64,000 nt of DNA from an uncultured Opitutales bacterium (GTDB lineage: Bacteria > Verrucomicrobiota > Verrucomicrobiia > Opitutales > Intestinicryptomonadaceae), in contig URAJ01000005.1 of the NCBI GenBank assembly GCA_900545715.1, forward strand, positions 35,637 to 99,636, given 5' to 3'. The translations under genes and the position numbers were made by a program. Shown one piece after another: positions 8,589 to 17,724 of the stretch (positions are counted from its first letter, which is position 1; every line of letters begins with the position of its first letter). Below the pieces are notes generated by a model. That model made no database searches. It had not been told where the DNA came from and saw nothing but the letters and a program-made list of their open reading frames with translations.

Positions 8589-9405
8589 AATATGCACCTC
8601 GGCTGTGCTGATTGCGGCGGCAAGCGCATTCGCCGAAAACGTAAAGACATTGGAACTGACGCCAACCGAGGGAATGACGCGCGCAAACTTGTCCTACATA
8701 ATTCCGGAGGGGGTAAAAAAACCTGGGGGATTTTTGCTTTTGGCGTCGGGATACAACAGCGACGGAACTTTTCTCATAAAAAAAACAGAATGGATTGAAT
8801 TTGCAAAAAAGCACGATCTCATACTTGTGGGGCTTTCGTTCGCCTCCAATACCGACGACCTGACAAACGGCAAGGGATACTATTACGCCTCAAAAGGCTC
8901 TGGGCAGGTTTTTCTCGACGGGCTTGATAAAATCCAGGGCGGAGAGCTTCCAATATATATGTACGGATTTTCCGGCGGGGCGCATTTTACAGCGCGCTTT
9001 GCCGAATGGAAGCCCGAGCGCATCGGCTCCCTCTGCGCGTACGCCGCCGGCTGGTGGGACTTTCCCCGCCGCCTAAAAAAGGACTTTCCCGCAATAATAG
9101 CCTGCGGCGAAAAAGATATCCGCCTCAAAGCGTGCTTCGACTATTTTACATGGGGACGAAAACTCGGCAGAAAATGGACATGGATAAAACTCGCCGACAC
9201 TGGGCACTCACACTCGGCTAAGCTCGATAAATTTGTCCGCGAATATTTTGAATGCGTGCTCGACAAGTCTCCCAAGAGGCCTGTATGCGCGGACCTATCC
9301 ACAGGCAAGGCCATGCCAGAGATGTTTACGAGGTCGTCGAAAAAGCTCACATCGTATTTTCCGGACGCCCCCCTCGCAAAATCCGCCCCGGCAAAATACG
9401 ATTAG
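8572..9405 (+). CDS. Secreted alpha/beta hydrolase
   Basis: A protein of about 277 residues with a signal peptide (AVLIAAASAFA, cleaved near residue 23). The nucleophile elbow is GFSGGAH and the catalytic His is probably in DTGHSHSAK. The fold suits esterase or feruloyl/acetyl-esterase-type poly(3-hydroxybutyrate)-depolymerase relatives. The gene overlaps the end of the nucleoside hydrolase by 17 bp. ATG codons at 8563 and 8572 are both possible, and an in-frame TTG lies at 8557. 8572 gives the most standard signal peptide (MNLAIKICTS). The substrate is unknown; deacylation of plant or mucin glycans is an inference from the surrounding secreted enzymes. Confidence 0.75.
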   Translation: MNLAIKICTSAVLIAAASAFAENVKTLELTPTEGMTRANLSYIIPEGVKKPGGFLLLASGYNSDGTFLIKKTEWIEFAKKHDLILVGLSFASNTDDLTNGKGYYYASKGSGQVFLDGLDKIQGGELPIYMYGFSGGAHFTARFAEWKPERIGSLCAYAAGWWDFPRRLKKDFPAIIACGEKDIRLKACFDYFTWGRKLGRKWTWIKLADTGHSHSAKLDKFVREYFECVLDKSPKRPVCADLSTGKAMPEMFTRSSKKLTSYFPDAPLAKSAPAKYD

Positions 9406-9492
9406 CCATTTGGAAGCAGGCCGCTTTTGCAGAATTTTTTTCTTTATAAAATAATGTTTGTGCGTTAACGTGCTTGGAAAAAGTTTCATATT

Positions 9493-10158
9493 ATGCGAAA
9501 CATTCTTCCATTTTTTATTTTATTTGCGCTTTTTATTGGAGCGCCCGCGGCTTTTTCGCAAACAGCCCCCGCCCCATCGACGGCATGCGTGTTTGTATCC
9601 ATAGACACCGTAAAGCGCGACGACATAAAGGCGTACGCCAACTCCCAAAAGGATTTTGAGAGCGCCGCCAAGAAGGCGCCCGGCTGCCTGCGCGCGCTTT
9701 TTATGCAAAACGTATTTTATAAAGACAAATTTATAAAATACGCCGAGTTCGCCTCCACCGCCGATGCAAAAGAATTTGCGAAGTCCCAAGGCGCACTTAA
9801 AACGCAAGCCAAGTCGGAAGTGTCTATATACGAAGTTGTGAAAAATTCCTCAAACGATACACCGTTAATCATAGCGGTTGACCTCGATGAAGTGCCGACT
9901 GCGTTTATTCCCGAATTTATAAAAATATCAAAGCCTTTGCGCGACGGCACCAACACGGAAAAGGACACTTTGTCGTACGAGCTATATTCGTCGCCGCAAA
10001 ACCCCTCAAAATTCTTTCTATTTGAGCTGTATAAGAACCGTGCGGCGCACGCATTCCATTCAAAACAGCCCCATTTCACACAGTGGAATAAGAAATGCGC
10101 CGATTTAAAAATAGGCCGCAAGGGAAAATTTCTGGATATTGCAGCAAAATCGAAATAA
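9493..10158 (+). CDS. Secreted protein with two ABM-like domains
   Basis: A 221-residue protein with a signal peptide ending near AAFSQ (residue about 23). Two ferredoxin-like repeats follow, at about 30-117 and 125-215. The second contains YELYSSPQNPSKFFLFELYKN and HAFHSKQPHF, the pattern of antibiotic-biosynthesis-monooxygenase (ABM) quinol monooxygenases; the first is a more worn copy (KYAEFASTADAKEFAKSQ). Such domains act on quinones or haem, or serve as small dimeric stress proteins, and are normally cytoplasmic. An exported tandem version is uncommon. A strong terminator follows about 80 bp downstream. Confidence 0.7.
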   Translation: MRNILPFFILFALFIGAPAAFSQTAPAPSTACVFVSIDTVKRDDIKAYANSQKDFESAAKKAPGCLRALFMQNVFYKDKFIKYAEFASTADAKEFAKSQGALKTQAKSEVSIYEVVKNSSNDTPLIIAVDLDEVPTAFIPEFIKISKPLRDGTNTEKDTLSYELYSSPQNPSKFFLFELYKNRAAHAFHSKQPHFTQWNKKCADLKIGRKGKFLDIAAKSK

Positions 10159-10659
10159 TTCCTCCAGCGCGCAGAATTTGCGATGAGAGCATATTTCTGT
10201 TCCTGCCCAAAAAAAATCGAAACAATTTCTCAATCACACAGCCGGCCTTTGACCGGCTATTTTTTTTAAATATCCGCAAAAAGAAAGGCGATTTTTGCAG
10301 AGTTTTTGGGAACTCCCGCGCATAGAAAAATAATGCGTTGAAGCCTGCAAATAATATCCGCAAAGTTAAAAAAAACGCCGCAAGAAAGAGCCTTCCAGTT
10401 TGCATAATTTTCGGCTCTTAGATTTCATTTGGGTGCAAGCACTGGCGCGCAAAGCATTGTTGCACCGCAAAATTTGAGCGCCGCAATGCGCAACACCGAA
10501 TGCCCTAAACCGCATAAACGCCCCTTCCGCCAATTAAGAAGGCGGCAAAGAATTTTATGCCGCCCTACGTATGAAAAATCGCGGACATTTATGAATGAGA
10601 CTCAAAACACAAGGAGCGCGGTCGCCCCTAAAACAGCCCCCCCGCGCTAAAAATGCCGC
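10159..10659. other. 501-bp intergenic gap
   Basis: Apart from the terminator at 10240-10267 this gap has no recognised feature. A pair of 7-bp arms (AGCGCGG and CCGCGCT, about 10614-10648) lies close to the end of the O-antigen-ligase-like gene but lacks a T run. Confidence 0.6.
10240..10267 (+). terminator. Rho-independent terminator
   Basis: Stem AGCCGG / CCGGCT with a 7-nt loop, followed by a run of eight T (10260-10267). It ends the transcript of the secreted-protein cluster. Confidence 0.85.
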
Positions 10660-12090
10660 CTAACCTTCCGACGTGTCCCAACCGAAGAACGAATACATTA
10701 CAACCATGAAAGACGCCACAACAGCAACATTCTCAAAGGGATTTCTAACGCATCCGAGGAATAACATAATCGCAATAGTCGCGCCGAGAACGAACGACGG
10801 CAAACTAATTTTTAACCTAAACAACCAACCCAATAAGAACAGGGCGGGCGCAACCATCATAATAGCAAGCCCCGCATAACCGTTTTCAGCAAGGCATCTT
10901 TGGAGGTCGGATTTTGGGGAATCCCAAGAGTTTCCCCCCAAGTCGTCGCCTTGGAAAAAGGAGAATACGGTGGTGAAAGACGATTCCCCCCAGCCAAACA
11001 TCGTACGGTTTGCAGTCATTTCCTTAAAATCCTCATCGTAGGCTTTTATTTGGCGGTCCGTAAGCGGGAACTCCGCGGAGGGATCAAAAGACAGCGATTC
11101 TGCACCCCCGCATACACCATATTGTTTCCATGACAGAAACAATAAAGACGCAAGCGCAACTACATACACGATAAATGGAATCTTTCCCCTCAATTTTATC
11201 GAAAATCCACCTCTAATTCTTCCTATCTTGTATTTTTTGAGGTTCGACTTTGACGGGAAAACATCTAAAGCGAGCGCAAAGATTCCCGCCACAAGAACAA
11301 CCGTAGCCAAAAATCTTTCTACCGAGACGCCGCAAATTTGCACGCTACCCCACAATAACATAGAAAACACTATTGCCCAAAAACGCAGCGAGCACAAGAC
11401 GTGCTCCACAGCGAAACGCTGGGCGGAATAAACTGCCGCAGCCAAAGCCGCCCCCTGCCAGATTATTGCAAATCCGCACCACGAATCGGAATCCGGGAAT
11501 AGAGAGAATCCCTCCGCCCCAAACCCCACGGCGCTATCATGGGCAAAAGCGGCAACCGCGCGTATTACAAAGCCTATAAGAGCCAAAATTCCCGCAAAGA
11601 GCGAGCAATACAGGAAAATCCGCCTAAATACAAATTTTGAGGTTACGACAAAGTATATGGACATTCCGCAAGCCGCCGCCGATAATGTTGCCAATACTGA
11701 CGTAATCGGATAAACGGGGCTCAAAGTGCCGGATACGATTGCCAAATCCGGATTGTCCGACAACCTCACCCATTCTTTCCCCGAAACATACACCGACTCG
11801 ACCACGGGATTTAAAACCGCAACTACCGTAATGATGAACATCGCGATATACGGCAGCAGCAATAGCGGAAATTTCCACGAAGCGCCGTCTCTTACAGTGC
11901 GCCAGTTAGAGACGCTGTGGTAGAGGTTTATCGGGGCGAGTATGCCGAGCGCAATCAGCGCCCCAACCCCCCACGCGGAATCGCCCCCCAACATAAACGC
12001 GGGAACACATACTGCGGCAACCGCGTAGAATACGGACATTGTCTCGCCCGTATTCCTATTTGTCTTTAAAAGCACTTCCTCGTCTAACAT
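10660..12090 (-). CDS. O-antigen ligase/polymerase-like membrane protein
   Basis: A 476-residue polytopic membrane protein with about twelve hydrophobic segments. A hydrophilic loop near 335-395 contains FGWGESSFTTVFSFF and LQRCLAENGYAGLAIMM. This late periplasmic loop, followed by E-x-G-x-x-G, is typical of the Wzy_C/WaaL superfamily, which joins or polymerises surface glycans on lipid carriers. Its ATG shares one base with the stop of the preceding PfpI-like gene (TAATG at 12090), so the genes are coupled. Exact substrate is unknown. The gmd-fcl pair 10 kb away suggests fucose as one component of the surface glycan. Confidence 0.65.
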   Translation of the reverse strand: MLDEEVLLKTNRNTGETMSVFYAVAAVCVPAFMLGGDSAWGVGALIALGILAPINLYHSVSNWRTVRDGASWKFPLLLLPYIAMFIITVVAVLNPVVESVYVSGKEWVRLSDNPDLAIVSGTLSPVYPITSVLATLSAAACGMSIYFVVTSKFVFRRIFLYCSLFAGILALIGFVIRAVAAFAHDSAVGFGAEGFSLFPDSDSWCGFAIIWQGAALAAAVYSAQRFAVEHVLCSLRFWAIVFSMLLWGSVQICGVSVERFLATVVLVAGIFALALDVFPSKSNLKKYKIGRIRGGFSIKLRGKIPFIVYVVALASLLFLSWKQYGVCGGAESLSFDPSAEFPLTDRQIKAYDEDFKEMTANRTMFGWGESSFTTVFSFFQGDDLGGNSWDSPKSDLQRCLAENGYAGLAIMMVAPALFLLGWLFRLKISLPSFVLGATIAIMLFLGCVRNPFENVAVVASFMVVMYSFFGWDTSEG

Positions 12091-12644
12091 TATCCGCGCC
12101 CGTTTCTATAACAAATTGATTTTGAGACCTCCGCCGCCTTTGCCTCCCCAAAAATCGCTTCAACAATTTCAAGGGCGAATTTCACCGCCGTGCCTGCTCC
12201 CTGCGAAGTTATGAGGTTGCCGTCGCGCAAGGTTGAAAAATCCGTGCGCGCTCCGCCGAGGACATCGGCCACCGATGGGTGCGACGCGCATTTACGGCCG
12301 CCTATAATCCCAGCGCGCATAAAAACAGAAGGCGCGGCGCAAATTGCGCACATTAGCGCGCCCTTCCCGTTTTGCGCTGCGAGAAAATCGGCTATTTGTT
12401 GGTTGGATATTATTTCCGAAGTGCCGGGGCCGCCTGGCAGCACCACGGCGTCGTAATCGGCATTGGCCGCGTCGGAGAAAAGCGAGTCCGCCTTTGCGAA
12501 AATACCGCTCCTGCCGCATATTTCAAGTTTGCCGCCCACTGCCGCCGTCACCACATCGGCGCCGGCGCGCCGCAAAATATCGACGGGCGCAAATGCCTCC
12601 ACCTCTTCAACCTTGTCGAACAGTATTACGAGAACTTTTTTCAT
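12090..12644 (-). CDS. DJ-1/PfpI family protein
   Basis: A 184-residue single-domain protein of the DJ-1/YajL group. The nucleophile elbow is AICAAP with Cys at about 102, and the partner acid is Glu at about 15 (KVEEVEAFAP), matching Cys106 and Glu18 of human DJ-1. The VLPGGPG stretch and C-terminal TSQGAGTA complete the family pattern. Members act as oxidative-stress chaperones, glyoxalases or deglycases; the exact reaction is debated. It lies between an alpha/beta hydrolase (stop 1 bp before this start) and the O-antigen-ligase-like gene in one minus-strand operon. Confidence 0.85.
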   Translation of the reverse strand: MKKVLVILFDKVEEVEAFAPVDILRRAGADVVTAAVGGKLEICGRSGIFAKADSLFSDAANADYDAVVLPGGPGTSEIISNQQIADFLAAQNGKGALMCAICAAPSVFMRAGIIGGRKCASHPSVADVLGGARTDFSTLRDGNLITSQGAGTAVKFALEIVEAIFGEAKAAEVSKSICYRNGRG

Positions 12645-12645
12645 T

Positions 12646-13440
12646 TTAACGCCGTTTAGAATGTCCGCCCGACTTTATAAATTCCACAATTTCGCGCCAA
12701 TACTCACCATTTTCCGAAAGGCCGTAGTGTCCGCATTCGGGAAATTCAACGAGTTTCCCAAGTCCGTCGGGCGCGGACCTGAGGTTTTCGCGCGCATTTC
12801 TGAACGGCACGATTATATCGCGGCGGCCGTGCAGAAAAAGTATAGGGATTTTAAATTGCGAGATTTTCGAAGAATTGTCGAGCATTTCCCACGGAATTAT
12901 ATCGACCGGTAAAACCGCTTTGACCGCTTTTGAGAAGCCTCCGACTATGACAGCGCACCTGAGGTTGGGGTGGCGGGAAATTATCTCGCATGCGGCGGCC
13001 GACCCAAGGGAGTATCCGACTACGGCTATGTTTGAATCCGCAAATCTGAGCTTTTGGGACACATAGCAGTACGCCGCCTCCGCCGCCTCTTTTAGGCCTT
13101 CGATGGAGGGCTTGCCGGTGCTTAGCCCGTATCCCGGATAGTCGTAGGCAAATACGGAAATTCCGCGCCGGGCGTATTCCGAGAGAATCGGGCGGATTTC
13201 TCCTATATCTTCGCCATTGCCGTGGCTATATATCGCGCACAGGTCGGAGCCTTTTGACGGAATCCATACAGCGGCAATTTCTCCGCCGCCTGGAAGAGGT
13301 ATATGCAGAATATCCCCACTGTCCGAATACGACCCAGATGGGGCCGGGAATATTATCTTTTCCGCAAACAGCCTCGCAAATACAAGGAGCGCAGCGTACG
13401 CAAGCGCTATTGATATTAAAATTATAAAAAACACTTTCAT
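12646..13440 (-). CDS. Membrane-anchored alpha/beta hydrolase (BEM46/ABHD13-like)
   Basis: A 264-residue protein with an N-terminal hydrophobic anchor (FFIILISIALAYAALLVFA, about 4-22). The oxyanion region is SHGNGE (72-77), the nucleophile Ser is in GYSLGS (about 144), the acid Asp is in HGRRDIIVP, and the catalytic His is in CGHYGL. This set is typical of the BEM46/YfhR hydrolases, whose natural substrates are unknown. It heads the three-gene operon hydrolase, PfpI-like, O-antigen-ligase-like. TAAAAT lies about 11 nt before the ATG, and no SD is apparent. Confidence 0.8.
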   Translation of the reverse strand: MKVFFIILISIALAYAALLVFARLFAEKIIFPAPSGSYSDSGDILHIPLPGGGEIAAVWIPSKGSDLCAIYSHGNGEDIGEIRPILSEYARRGISVFAYDYPGYGLSTGKPSIEGLKEAAEAAYCYVSQKLRFADSNIAVVGYSLGSAAACEIISRHPNLRCAVIVGGFSKAVKAVLPVDIIPWEMLDNSSKISQFKIPILFLHGRRDIIVPFRNARENLRSAPDGLGKLVEFPECGHYGLSENGEYWREIVEFIKSGGHSKRR

Positions 13441-13508
13441 TTCGGCAAAATATTTTAGTCGGCAACGGCGCAGTCGGCTGGAATGGAAAATCCCTCAGGG
13501 GAAAGTGC

Positions 13509-14342
13509 CTACCTTTGGGATAAAATTTTATCGAGCAGCCTCCATTGCTGCACGCCGACAGCTTCCGGGCGCAGGCGCGGGTCTATGCCGGCGGCGTCTA
13601 TCCATTCGGATATGTCGCCTGAGCCTTCGCTCTTTGCAATGCTCCCCAACTGCTTGCGCCTAAAAGAAAAAATCTTTCTTATGAGCGACTTCGCCGCCGG
13701 GCAGTACACATGCGGCTCTTTTTTTATTGAAAGCGGCAGCAGCATCGAATCCACCCCCGGCCTCGGGAAGAAGCACGCCGCAGAAACCTTGTGCGGCTGC
13801 CCAACATCGTACGCCTCGGACAAAAATATTGAAATCGGAGAATACTCGCCCGAGGAGTTTTTCGCCGAAAATCTCAGCGCCGCCTCCTTTTGCAGCATAA
13901 GAGACATTTTCGACGGCAATTTTCCGGAAAGTACGGCATCGAGCCACGGGGTGCTTATCGCGTACGGAAGGTTTGCTACTATCTTAAAATCGCGCACCTG
14001 CTCAGGGAGCGCCGCGAGCGGGAAATCGACAGCATCGGCATTTATCAGGTTTAGATTGGCATTTCCCGCAAAATACGAGCGCAGATGGGCGAAGAGTTTT
14101 TTGTCGAGCTCAACGGCAAAGACTTTTGCGCCGCGCTCCAAAAGCGCGCCTGTGAGCGTCCCAAGCCCCGGTCCGACCTCCACGACATAGTCGCCCGCCG
14201 ATACTTCCGCCAATTCGAGAGATTTCCGAACAATATTTGAATCCACGAGAAAGTTCTGGCCGAGCTTTTTTGAGGGATTATGCCCAAGCTCCCTTAAAAT
14301 CTCGCATGTCTGGGTGGGAGTAAATTGTCCGTTATTTTCCAT
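13509..14342 (-). CDS. rsmA: 16S rRNA dimethyladenosine transferase KsgA/RsmA
   Basis: A 277-residue protein with the complete KsgA pattern: GQNFLVDSNIV near 28-38, SAM motif I VEVGPGLGTLT (about 55-65), the acidic loop AVELDKK, NADAVDF, and the catalytic motif NLPYAIS (124-130). The C-terminal small domain includes the KIFSFRRKQLGSI segment. It dimethylates A1518 and A1519 in helix 45 of 16S rRNA. It is transcribed away from mazG and is separated from the next minus-strand gene by 68 bp. Confidence 0.93.
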   Translation of the reverse strand: MENNGQFTPTQTCEILRELGHNPSKKLGQNFLVDSNIVRKSLELAEVSAGDYVVEVGPGLGTLTGALLERGAKVFAVELDKKLFAHLRSYFAGNANLNLINADAVDFPLAALPEQVRDFKIVANLPYAISTPWLDAVLSGKLPSKMSLMLQKEAALRFSAKNSSGEYSPISIFLSEAYDVGQPHKVSAACFFPRPGVDSMLLPLSIKKEPHVYCPAAKSLIRKIFSFRRKQLGSIAKSEGSGDISEWIDAAGIDPRLRPEAVGVQQWRLLDKILSQR

Positions 14343-14653
14343 GGCGCAAATTTATTTTAACGGCGCGCATTTAGGCAACATTATTTGCCTTCAAAAGAAT
14401 ATTTCCGGCATCGAAACGCTGCAATCCGACTTTGGCGCACCGCAAATTTTTTTGCGTCGCATGCGGCGCTCTCCACCGCTTTTTCACCCTTTTTGAGAAG
14501 GAAGAAGGGATAAAAGATTAAAAATTTTCCACATAAAAAAATTGCCGCGGCAAACGTCAAAGGCAAAACGAAGTACTGCGAAAATATTAAGAGTAAAAAT
14601 GGAAAATCTCATAAAGCTTGATATTGTAAATGCCGAATTTTATATCAAAGGCA
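14343..14653. other. 311-bp divergent intergenic region
   Basis: This region separates the divergent rsmA and mazG starts and must hold both promoters. A candidate mazG promoter is at 14618-14646. Around 14540 is a TTGCCGCGGCAA palindrome without a usable loop. Confidence 0.5.
14618..14646 (+). promoter_or_regulatory. Candidate leaderless promoter of mazG
   Basis: TTGATA (14618-14623, 5 of 6), a 17-nt spacer, then TATATC (14641-14646, 4 of 6). The ATG at 14654 follows after 7 nt. This placement favours 14654 over the upstream ATG at 14630, which would lie inside the spacer. Confidence 0.45.
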
Positions 14654-15298
14654 ATGAAGGAAAATTCGACAAAAACCCTAATCGAAATAATAAAGCGCCT
14701 GCGCGCCCCTGACGGGTGCCCGTGGGACAGAAAACAGACGCATAAATCAGTGCGCGGGCATCTCGTCGAAGAATGCGCCGAACTGCTGGAAGCAATAGAC
14801 AACGACGACGACAACGGCATGCGCGAGGAGCTCGGCGACGTGCTTATGCATATTCTGCTACACTGCGAAATAGCCTCCGAGCAGGGGAAGTTCGATTTTG
14901 ACGAAGTCGCGCAAGAACTCGCCGAAAAACTCGTGCGCCGCCACCCGCACGTCTTTGGCGGCCAAAGCGCAAAAGACGCCGACGAAGTTTTGGGGATATG
15001 GCAGAAAGTAAAAGAGCTCGAGCATAAAAAGCGCGCCGTAGGCGGACTTTTCGACGGCATACCTCCGCAGCTCTCCGCCCTGCGATACGCCCTCGACATC
15101 GCCAAAAAGGCGGATTCCGAAACTCTCGCCGAAGCCCGCAAACGGGTATCCGAAAAAAGCTCCCCCGACCTCGAATTGGGCCAAAAAATATTCGACTGCG
15201 TAAAAGAGGCGGCTGACAAAAAAATCGAGCCCGAGGGCGCCTTGCGAGACTACATTGCGGAAATAAAAAAAGCTTACGAACAATCCTCCCAAAAGTAG
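14654..15298 (+). CDS. mazG: Nucleoside triphosphate pyrophosphohydrolase MazG
   Basis: A 214-residue protein with the MazG signature CPWDRKQTHKS (22-32) and the metal-binding acids EECAE (about 39-43) and EELGD (about 58-62). The second, weaker MazG repeat follows HPHVFG. It hydrolyses non-canonical and regulatory NTPs to NMP and pyrophosphate and can lower (p)ppGpp. It is shorter than E. coli MazG (about 263 residues) because the linker and C-terminal part are reduced. The start at 14654 is chosen over 14630 on promoter position. The metalloprotease gene follows after 6 bp. Confidence 0.9.
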   Translation: MKENSTKTLIEIIKRLRAPDGCPWDRKQTHKSVRGHLVEECAELLEAIDNDDDNGMREELGDVLMHILLHCEIASEQGKFDFDEVAQELAEKLVRRHPHVFGGQSAKDADEVLGIWQKVKELEHKKRAVGGLFDGIPPQLSALRYALDIAKKADSETLAEARKRVSEKSSPDLELGQKIFDCVKEAADKKIEPEGALRDYIAEIKKAYEQSSQK

Positions 15299-15304
15299 TG
15301 CCTT

Positions 15305-16030
15305 ATGGCGCAACCCCAAGCCTCAATTTTCCATATCGAATGCCCGCGCATCGGAACAGTGCGCGTCGCCGTCAGAAACTCCGCAAAATCGAGAAATTTT
15401 AGGCTTTGGGCGGATTCGCCAAATTCCGCCGTGCTCTCAAAACCCTACTACGCTTCCGTCAACGATGCCTTGGAGTTCGCGCGCGCCAACGCCGAATGGC
15501 TCTCAAAAGCCTTAGAAAAATTTTCGCCCGCCATTGCGCTGTGTGAATATTTTGAAGATAATCCGCGCATTTTCGGCGAGGAAGGCGAAATTAAAGTATG
15601 GCTGAAGCCGTCAAGCTTAAACGAATTTTTTGTACAGGCAAAGGGGGAATTGGCAATAGTCTATAAGGCAGGCGACAAGGCGGGATCGGTTGAAAGGGTG
15701 TTCAAAGATTTTGCGCGGGGGCTCGTGGAGCGGGAATGCGCAAGAATCTCGGCGGAAACGGGCCTTGGGTATTCAAGAATTTCCCTCAGGAACCAGAACA
15801 GCTGCTGGGGCTCGCGTTCGGCGACGGGCACGATGTCCTTTAACTGGCGGGTTGCGCTGCTGCCATACAATCTAAGGCAATACGTATTCCATCACGAATT
15901 TGCCCATGTAAAATTTATGGACCACTCCACAGCCTTCTGGATATTCTTAAACCGCCTGATTCCGGGCGCCAAAAGGCTCGACTCCCAGCTGTCGAAAATC
16001 GGCGGGGAAATTTTCCGCGTCGGAAGGTGA
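15305..16030 (+). CDS. YgjP-like zinc metalloprotease (DUF45/M48-related)
   Basis: A 241-residue cytoplasmic protein. The zinc site is HEFAH (197-201), a third His is probably in the following MDHSTAFW stretch (about 207), and the preceding NSCWGSRSATGTMSFNWR block is diagnostic for the YgjP/DUF45 family. Members are predicted metallopeptidases of unknown target, related to SprT-type fold proteins. It starts 6 bp after mazG and is probably cotranscribed with it. Confidence 0.85.
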   Translation: MAQPQASIFHIECPRIGTVRVAVRNSAKSRNFRLWADSPNSAVLSKPYYASVNDALEFARANAEWLSKALEKFSPAIALCEYFEDNPRIFGEEGEIKVWLKPSSLNEFFVQAKGELAIVYKAGDKAGSVERVFKDFARGLVERECARISAETGLGYSRISLRNQNSCWGSRSATGTMSFNWRVALLPYNLRQYVFHHEFAHVKFMDHSTAFWIFLNRLIPGAKRLDSQLSKIGGEIFRVGR

Positions 16031-16125
16031 TTTTTGCGCCTTTCCCGCGGCTCCAGCCTTTTCATTATGAGTCGCCAGGGCTACGCTCGTCACAAGAAAA
16101 GCGCATGCCGAAAATCCCGCGGCAG

Positions 16126-16153
16126 CGTTTCGTAAAAAAATTTTACGGAAACT
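16126..16153. repeat. Inverted repeat downstream of the metalloprotease
   Basis: GTTTCGTAAAA pairs with TTTTACGGAAAC across a 3-nt loop, with one bulged base. It is followed by TGTTTTCC, not by a proper T run. It could be a weak terminator for the mazG transcript. Confidence 0.35.
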
Positions 16154-16289
16154 GTTTTCCGGGTTTAACCAATAGAAAAAAATATTATAATACTTCCTTA
16201 AATTTTAAAAATTAGCCGTGTTTCGCCAAGCTCTAAAACATTAAAAAAAACTCGACACTGTATAATCCCAAGTTAAAATTTTTTTTGAT

Positions 16290-17513
16290 ATGACACGCAT
16301 AAATTTATTCCGCATTGCCGCCGTATTTCTGCTTTTCGCTCCACTTTTCGCGCACGCCGAAAAAAAGCCCCCCATGAAGGCTTTCGCCGCAATAACAAGA
16401 GCCGGACCGAATCTCGATTTCATAGCAAAAGTTCCCATGAATACGGTGCTTGTCCCGAGCACTGCCGAACTCTATAAGAACGATGTGGCCTACTACCTCG
16501 CAAGCGCGGTGGCAGTCGTTGAAAACGACGGCGACGAATTTGAGCTTAAATATAAAATATACGCAGGCAAAGTCGGGGAACCTTTAAAAAAAGCCTATGA
16601 AGAAACTTTTAAGGGAAAGTTGGAAAACAAACAATTAATCGTCAATTTTCCGACTACTATCAAATATATGTTTGAGGACTCGGACGAATACGGCGACTAC
16701 GAATTTCGCCTTGAAGTCGAGAATCTGAAAACGGGTGAACGCGCCGAGGCAAAAACCCCGGTAAAGCTCGCGAAATGGGAAAAGCCAGAGCCGATTAAAG
16801 ACGGGAAAGAATTAAGCAAGGCTATGGCGCAGTATAACTCGTCCTTCAACCCCAAAATAATATACGCGATTTTTACGAGCCCGCACATGTCATACTCGGA
16901 CAACAAGGGGAATTTTGCCTACGCCGTATATGGATTCACAAAAACCGCATTTACGCGTAATAAATTTTTGCTTACAGAGCTCGAAAAGGATTTTCCGAAA
17001 GCCGACAAGATACAGCGAAAAAATACCATACAGCTTTTTGAAATGCTTGGAGAGGGATATAGGCTGAAAGGCCTCGATAAATCTGAGCAAGGCCTGCGGG
17101 ACTCCATGTGGGACGTAGTCACCTCAATTCCCAAGACTGATTCCATTCCCGATTCCGGCGCAGCTCTCGATATTCTTTGGGGAGAATTTTTCGTAAGCGG
17201 CGAATGCGCCCCCATAGAAAAAATAATATTATGCGTCATAAATAATTCAGCCAACTGCATAAAATTTTCGGAACTGATTTGCGCCGGAAAAAACGTTAAG
17301 GACGAAATGAGCGATATTGAATCATTCATGGGAGCCACCGCAATATCAGCATGCTGGAGCCTCCTTTCCAATTATAATACCAACCCTCTCGCAAAAAAAT
17401 ATATAAGCTGGTCGCTCAGCAAACTGCCCCAAGAGCGTCTGGGGGCTTTTAACTCCGCATTAAATGCAACAACGAAATACCTGTCGCACGTGAGGCAAGA
17501 GAATAAAGAGTAG
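16290..17513 (+). CDS. Secreted protein of an undescribed family (paralogue of 49093-50559)
   Basis: A 407-residue protein with a signal peptide (LFRIAAVFLLFAPLFAHA, cleaved near residue 23). An N-terminal beta-rich half resembles an immunoglobulin-like domain (DYEFRLEVENLKTGERAEA). A helical half starts near 180 and contains DILWGEFFVSGECAPIEKI. The same core, DMLWGEFFANGTYRPIRRI, and the preceding domain order recur in the protein at 49093-50559, so the two are paralogues. No known family is recognised and no catalytic motif is visible. TCGACA, a 16-nt gap and TAAAAT precede the ATG by 10 nt. Confidence 0.75.
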   Translation: MTRINLFRIAAVFLLFAPLFAHAEKKPPMKAFAAITRAGPNLDFIAKVPMNTVLVPSTAELYKNDVAYYLASAVAVVENDGDEFELKYKIYAGKVGEPLKKAYEETFKGKLENKQLIVNFPTTIKYMFEDSDEYGDYEFRLEVENLKTGERAEAKTPVKLAKWEKPEPIKDGKELSKAMAQYNSSFNPKIIYAIFTSPHMSYSDNKGNFAYAVYGFTKTAFTRNKFLLTELEKDFPKADKIQRKNTIQLFEMLGEGYRLKGLDKSEQGLRDSMWDVVTSIPKTDSIPDSGAALDILWGEFFVSGECAPIEKIILCVINNSANCIKFSELICAGKNVKDEMSDIESFMGATAISACWSLLSNYNTNPLAKKYISWSLSKLPQERLGAFNSALNATTKYLSHVRQENKE

Positions 17514-17675
17514 CGCGCCAAAAGCCCTTTTTTACTTTTAGCAAAGCCGGAATTTCCGCACAGCGTGCGATTGCAACATTCGTTTTGCCGCCCATTGCGT
17601 TTATGCAAGCGCAACGGCGGCCGCGCGCCAACGCCGGACACCATTCCTCAGAGAGGCAACATCCATCAAAATCGC

Positions 17676-17704
17676 AAAAAAAAGACTTATGGGAAATCCA
17701 TAAG
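17676..17704 (-). terminator. Terminator after tRNA-Tyr
   Basis: On the minus strand, CTTATGG and CCATAAG form a 7-bp stem with a 5-nt loop, followed by TC and a run of eight T. It lies 20 bp beyond the tRNA 3' end. Confidence 0.75.
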
Positions 17705-17724
17705 CCGCAAAAAAAATTACACAG

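Noticed and set aside
14535..14555. TTGCCGCGGCAA palindrome upstream of mazG
   Set aside because: There is no loop for a hairpin and no second copy, so it cannot be assigned as terminator or operator.
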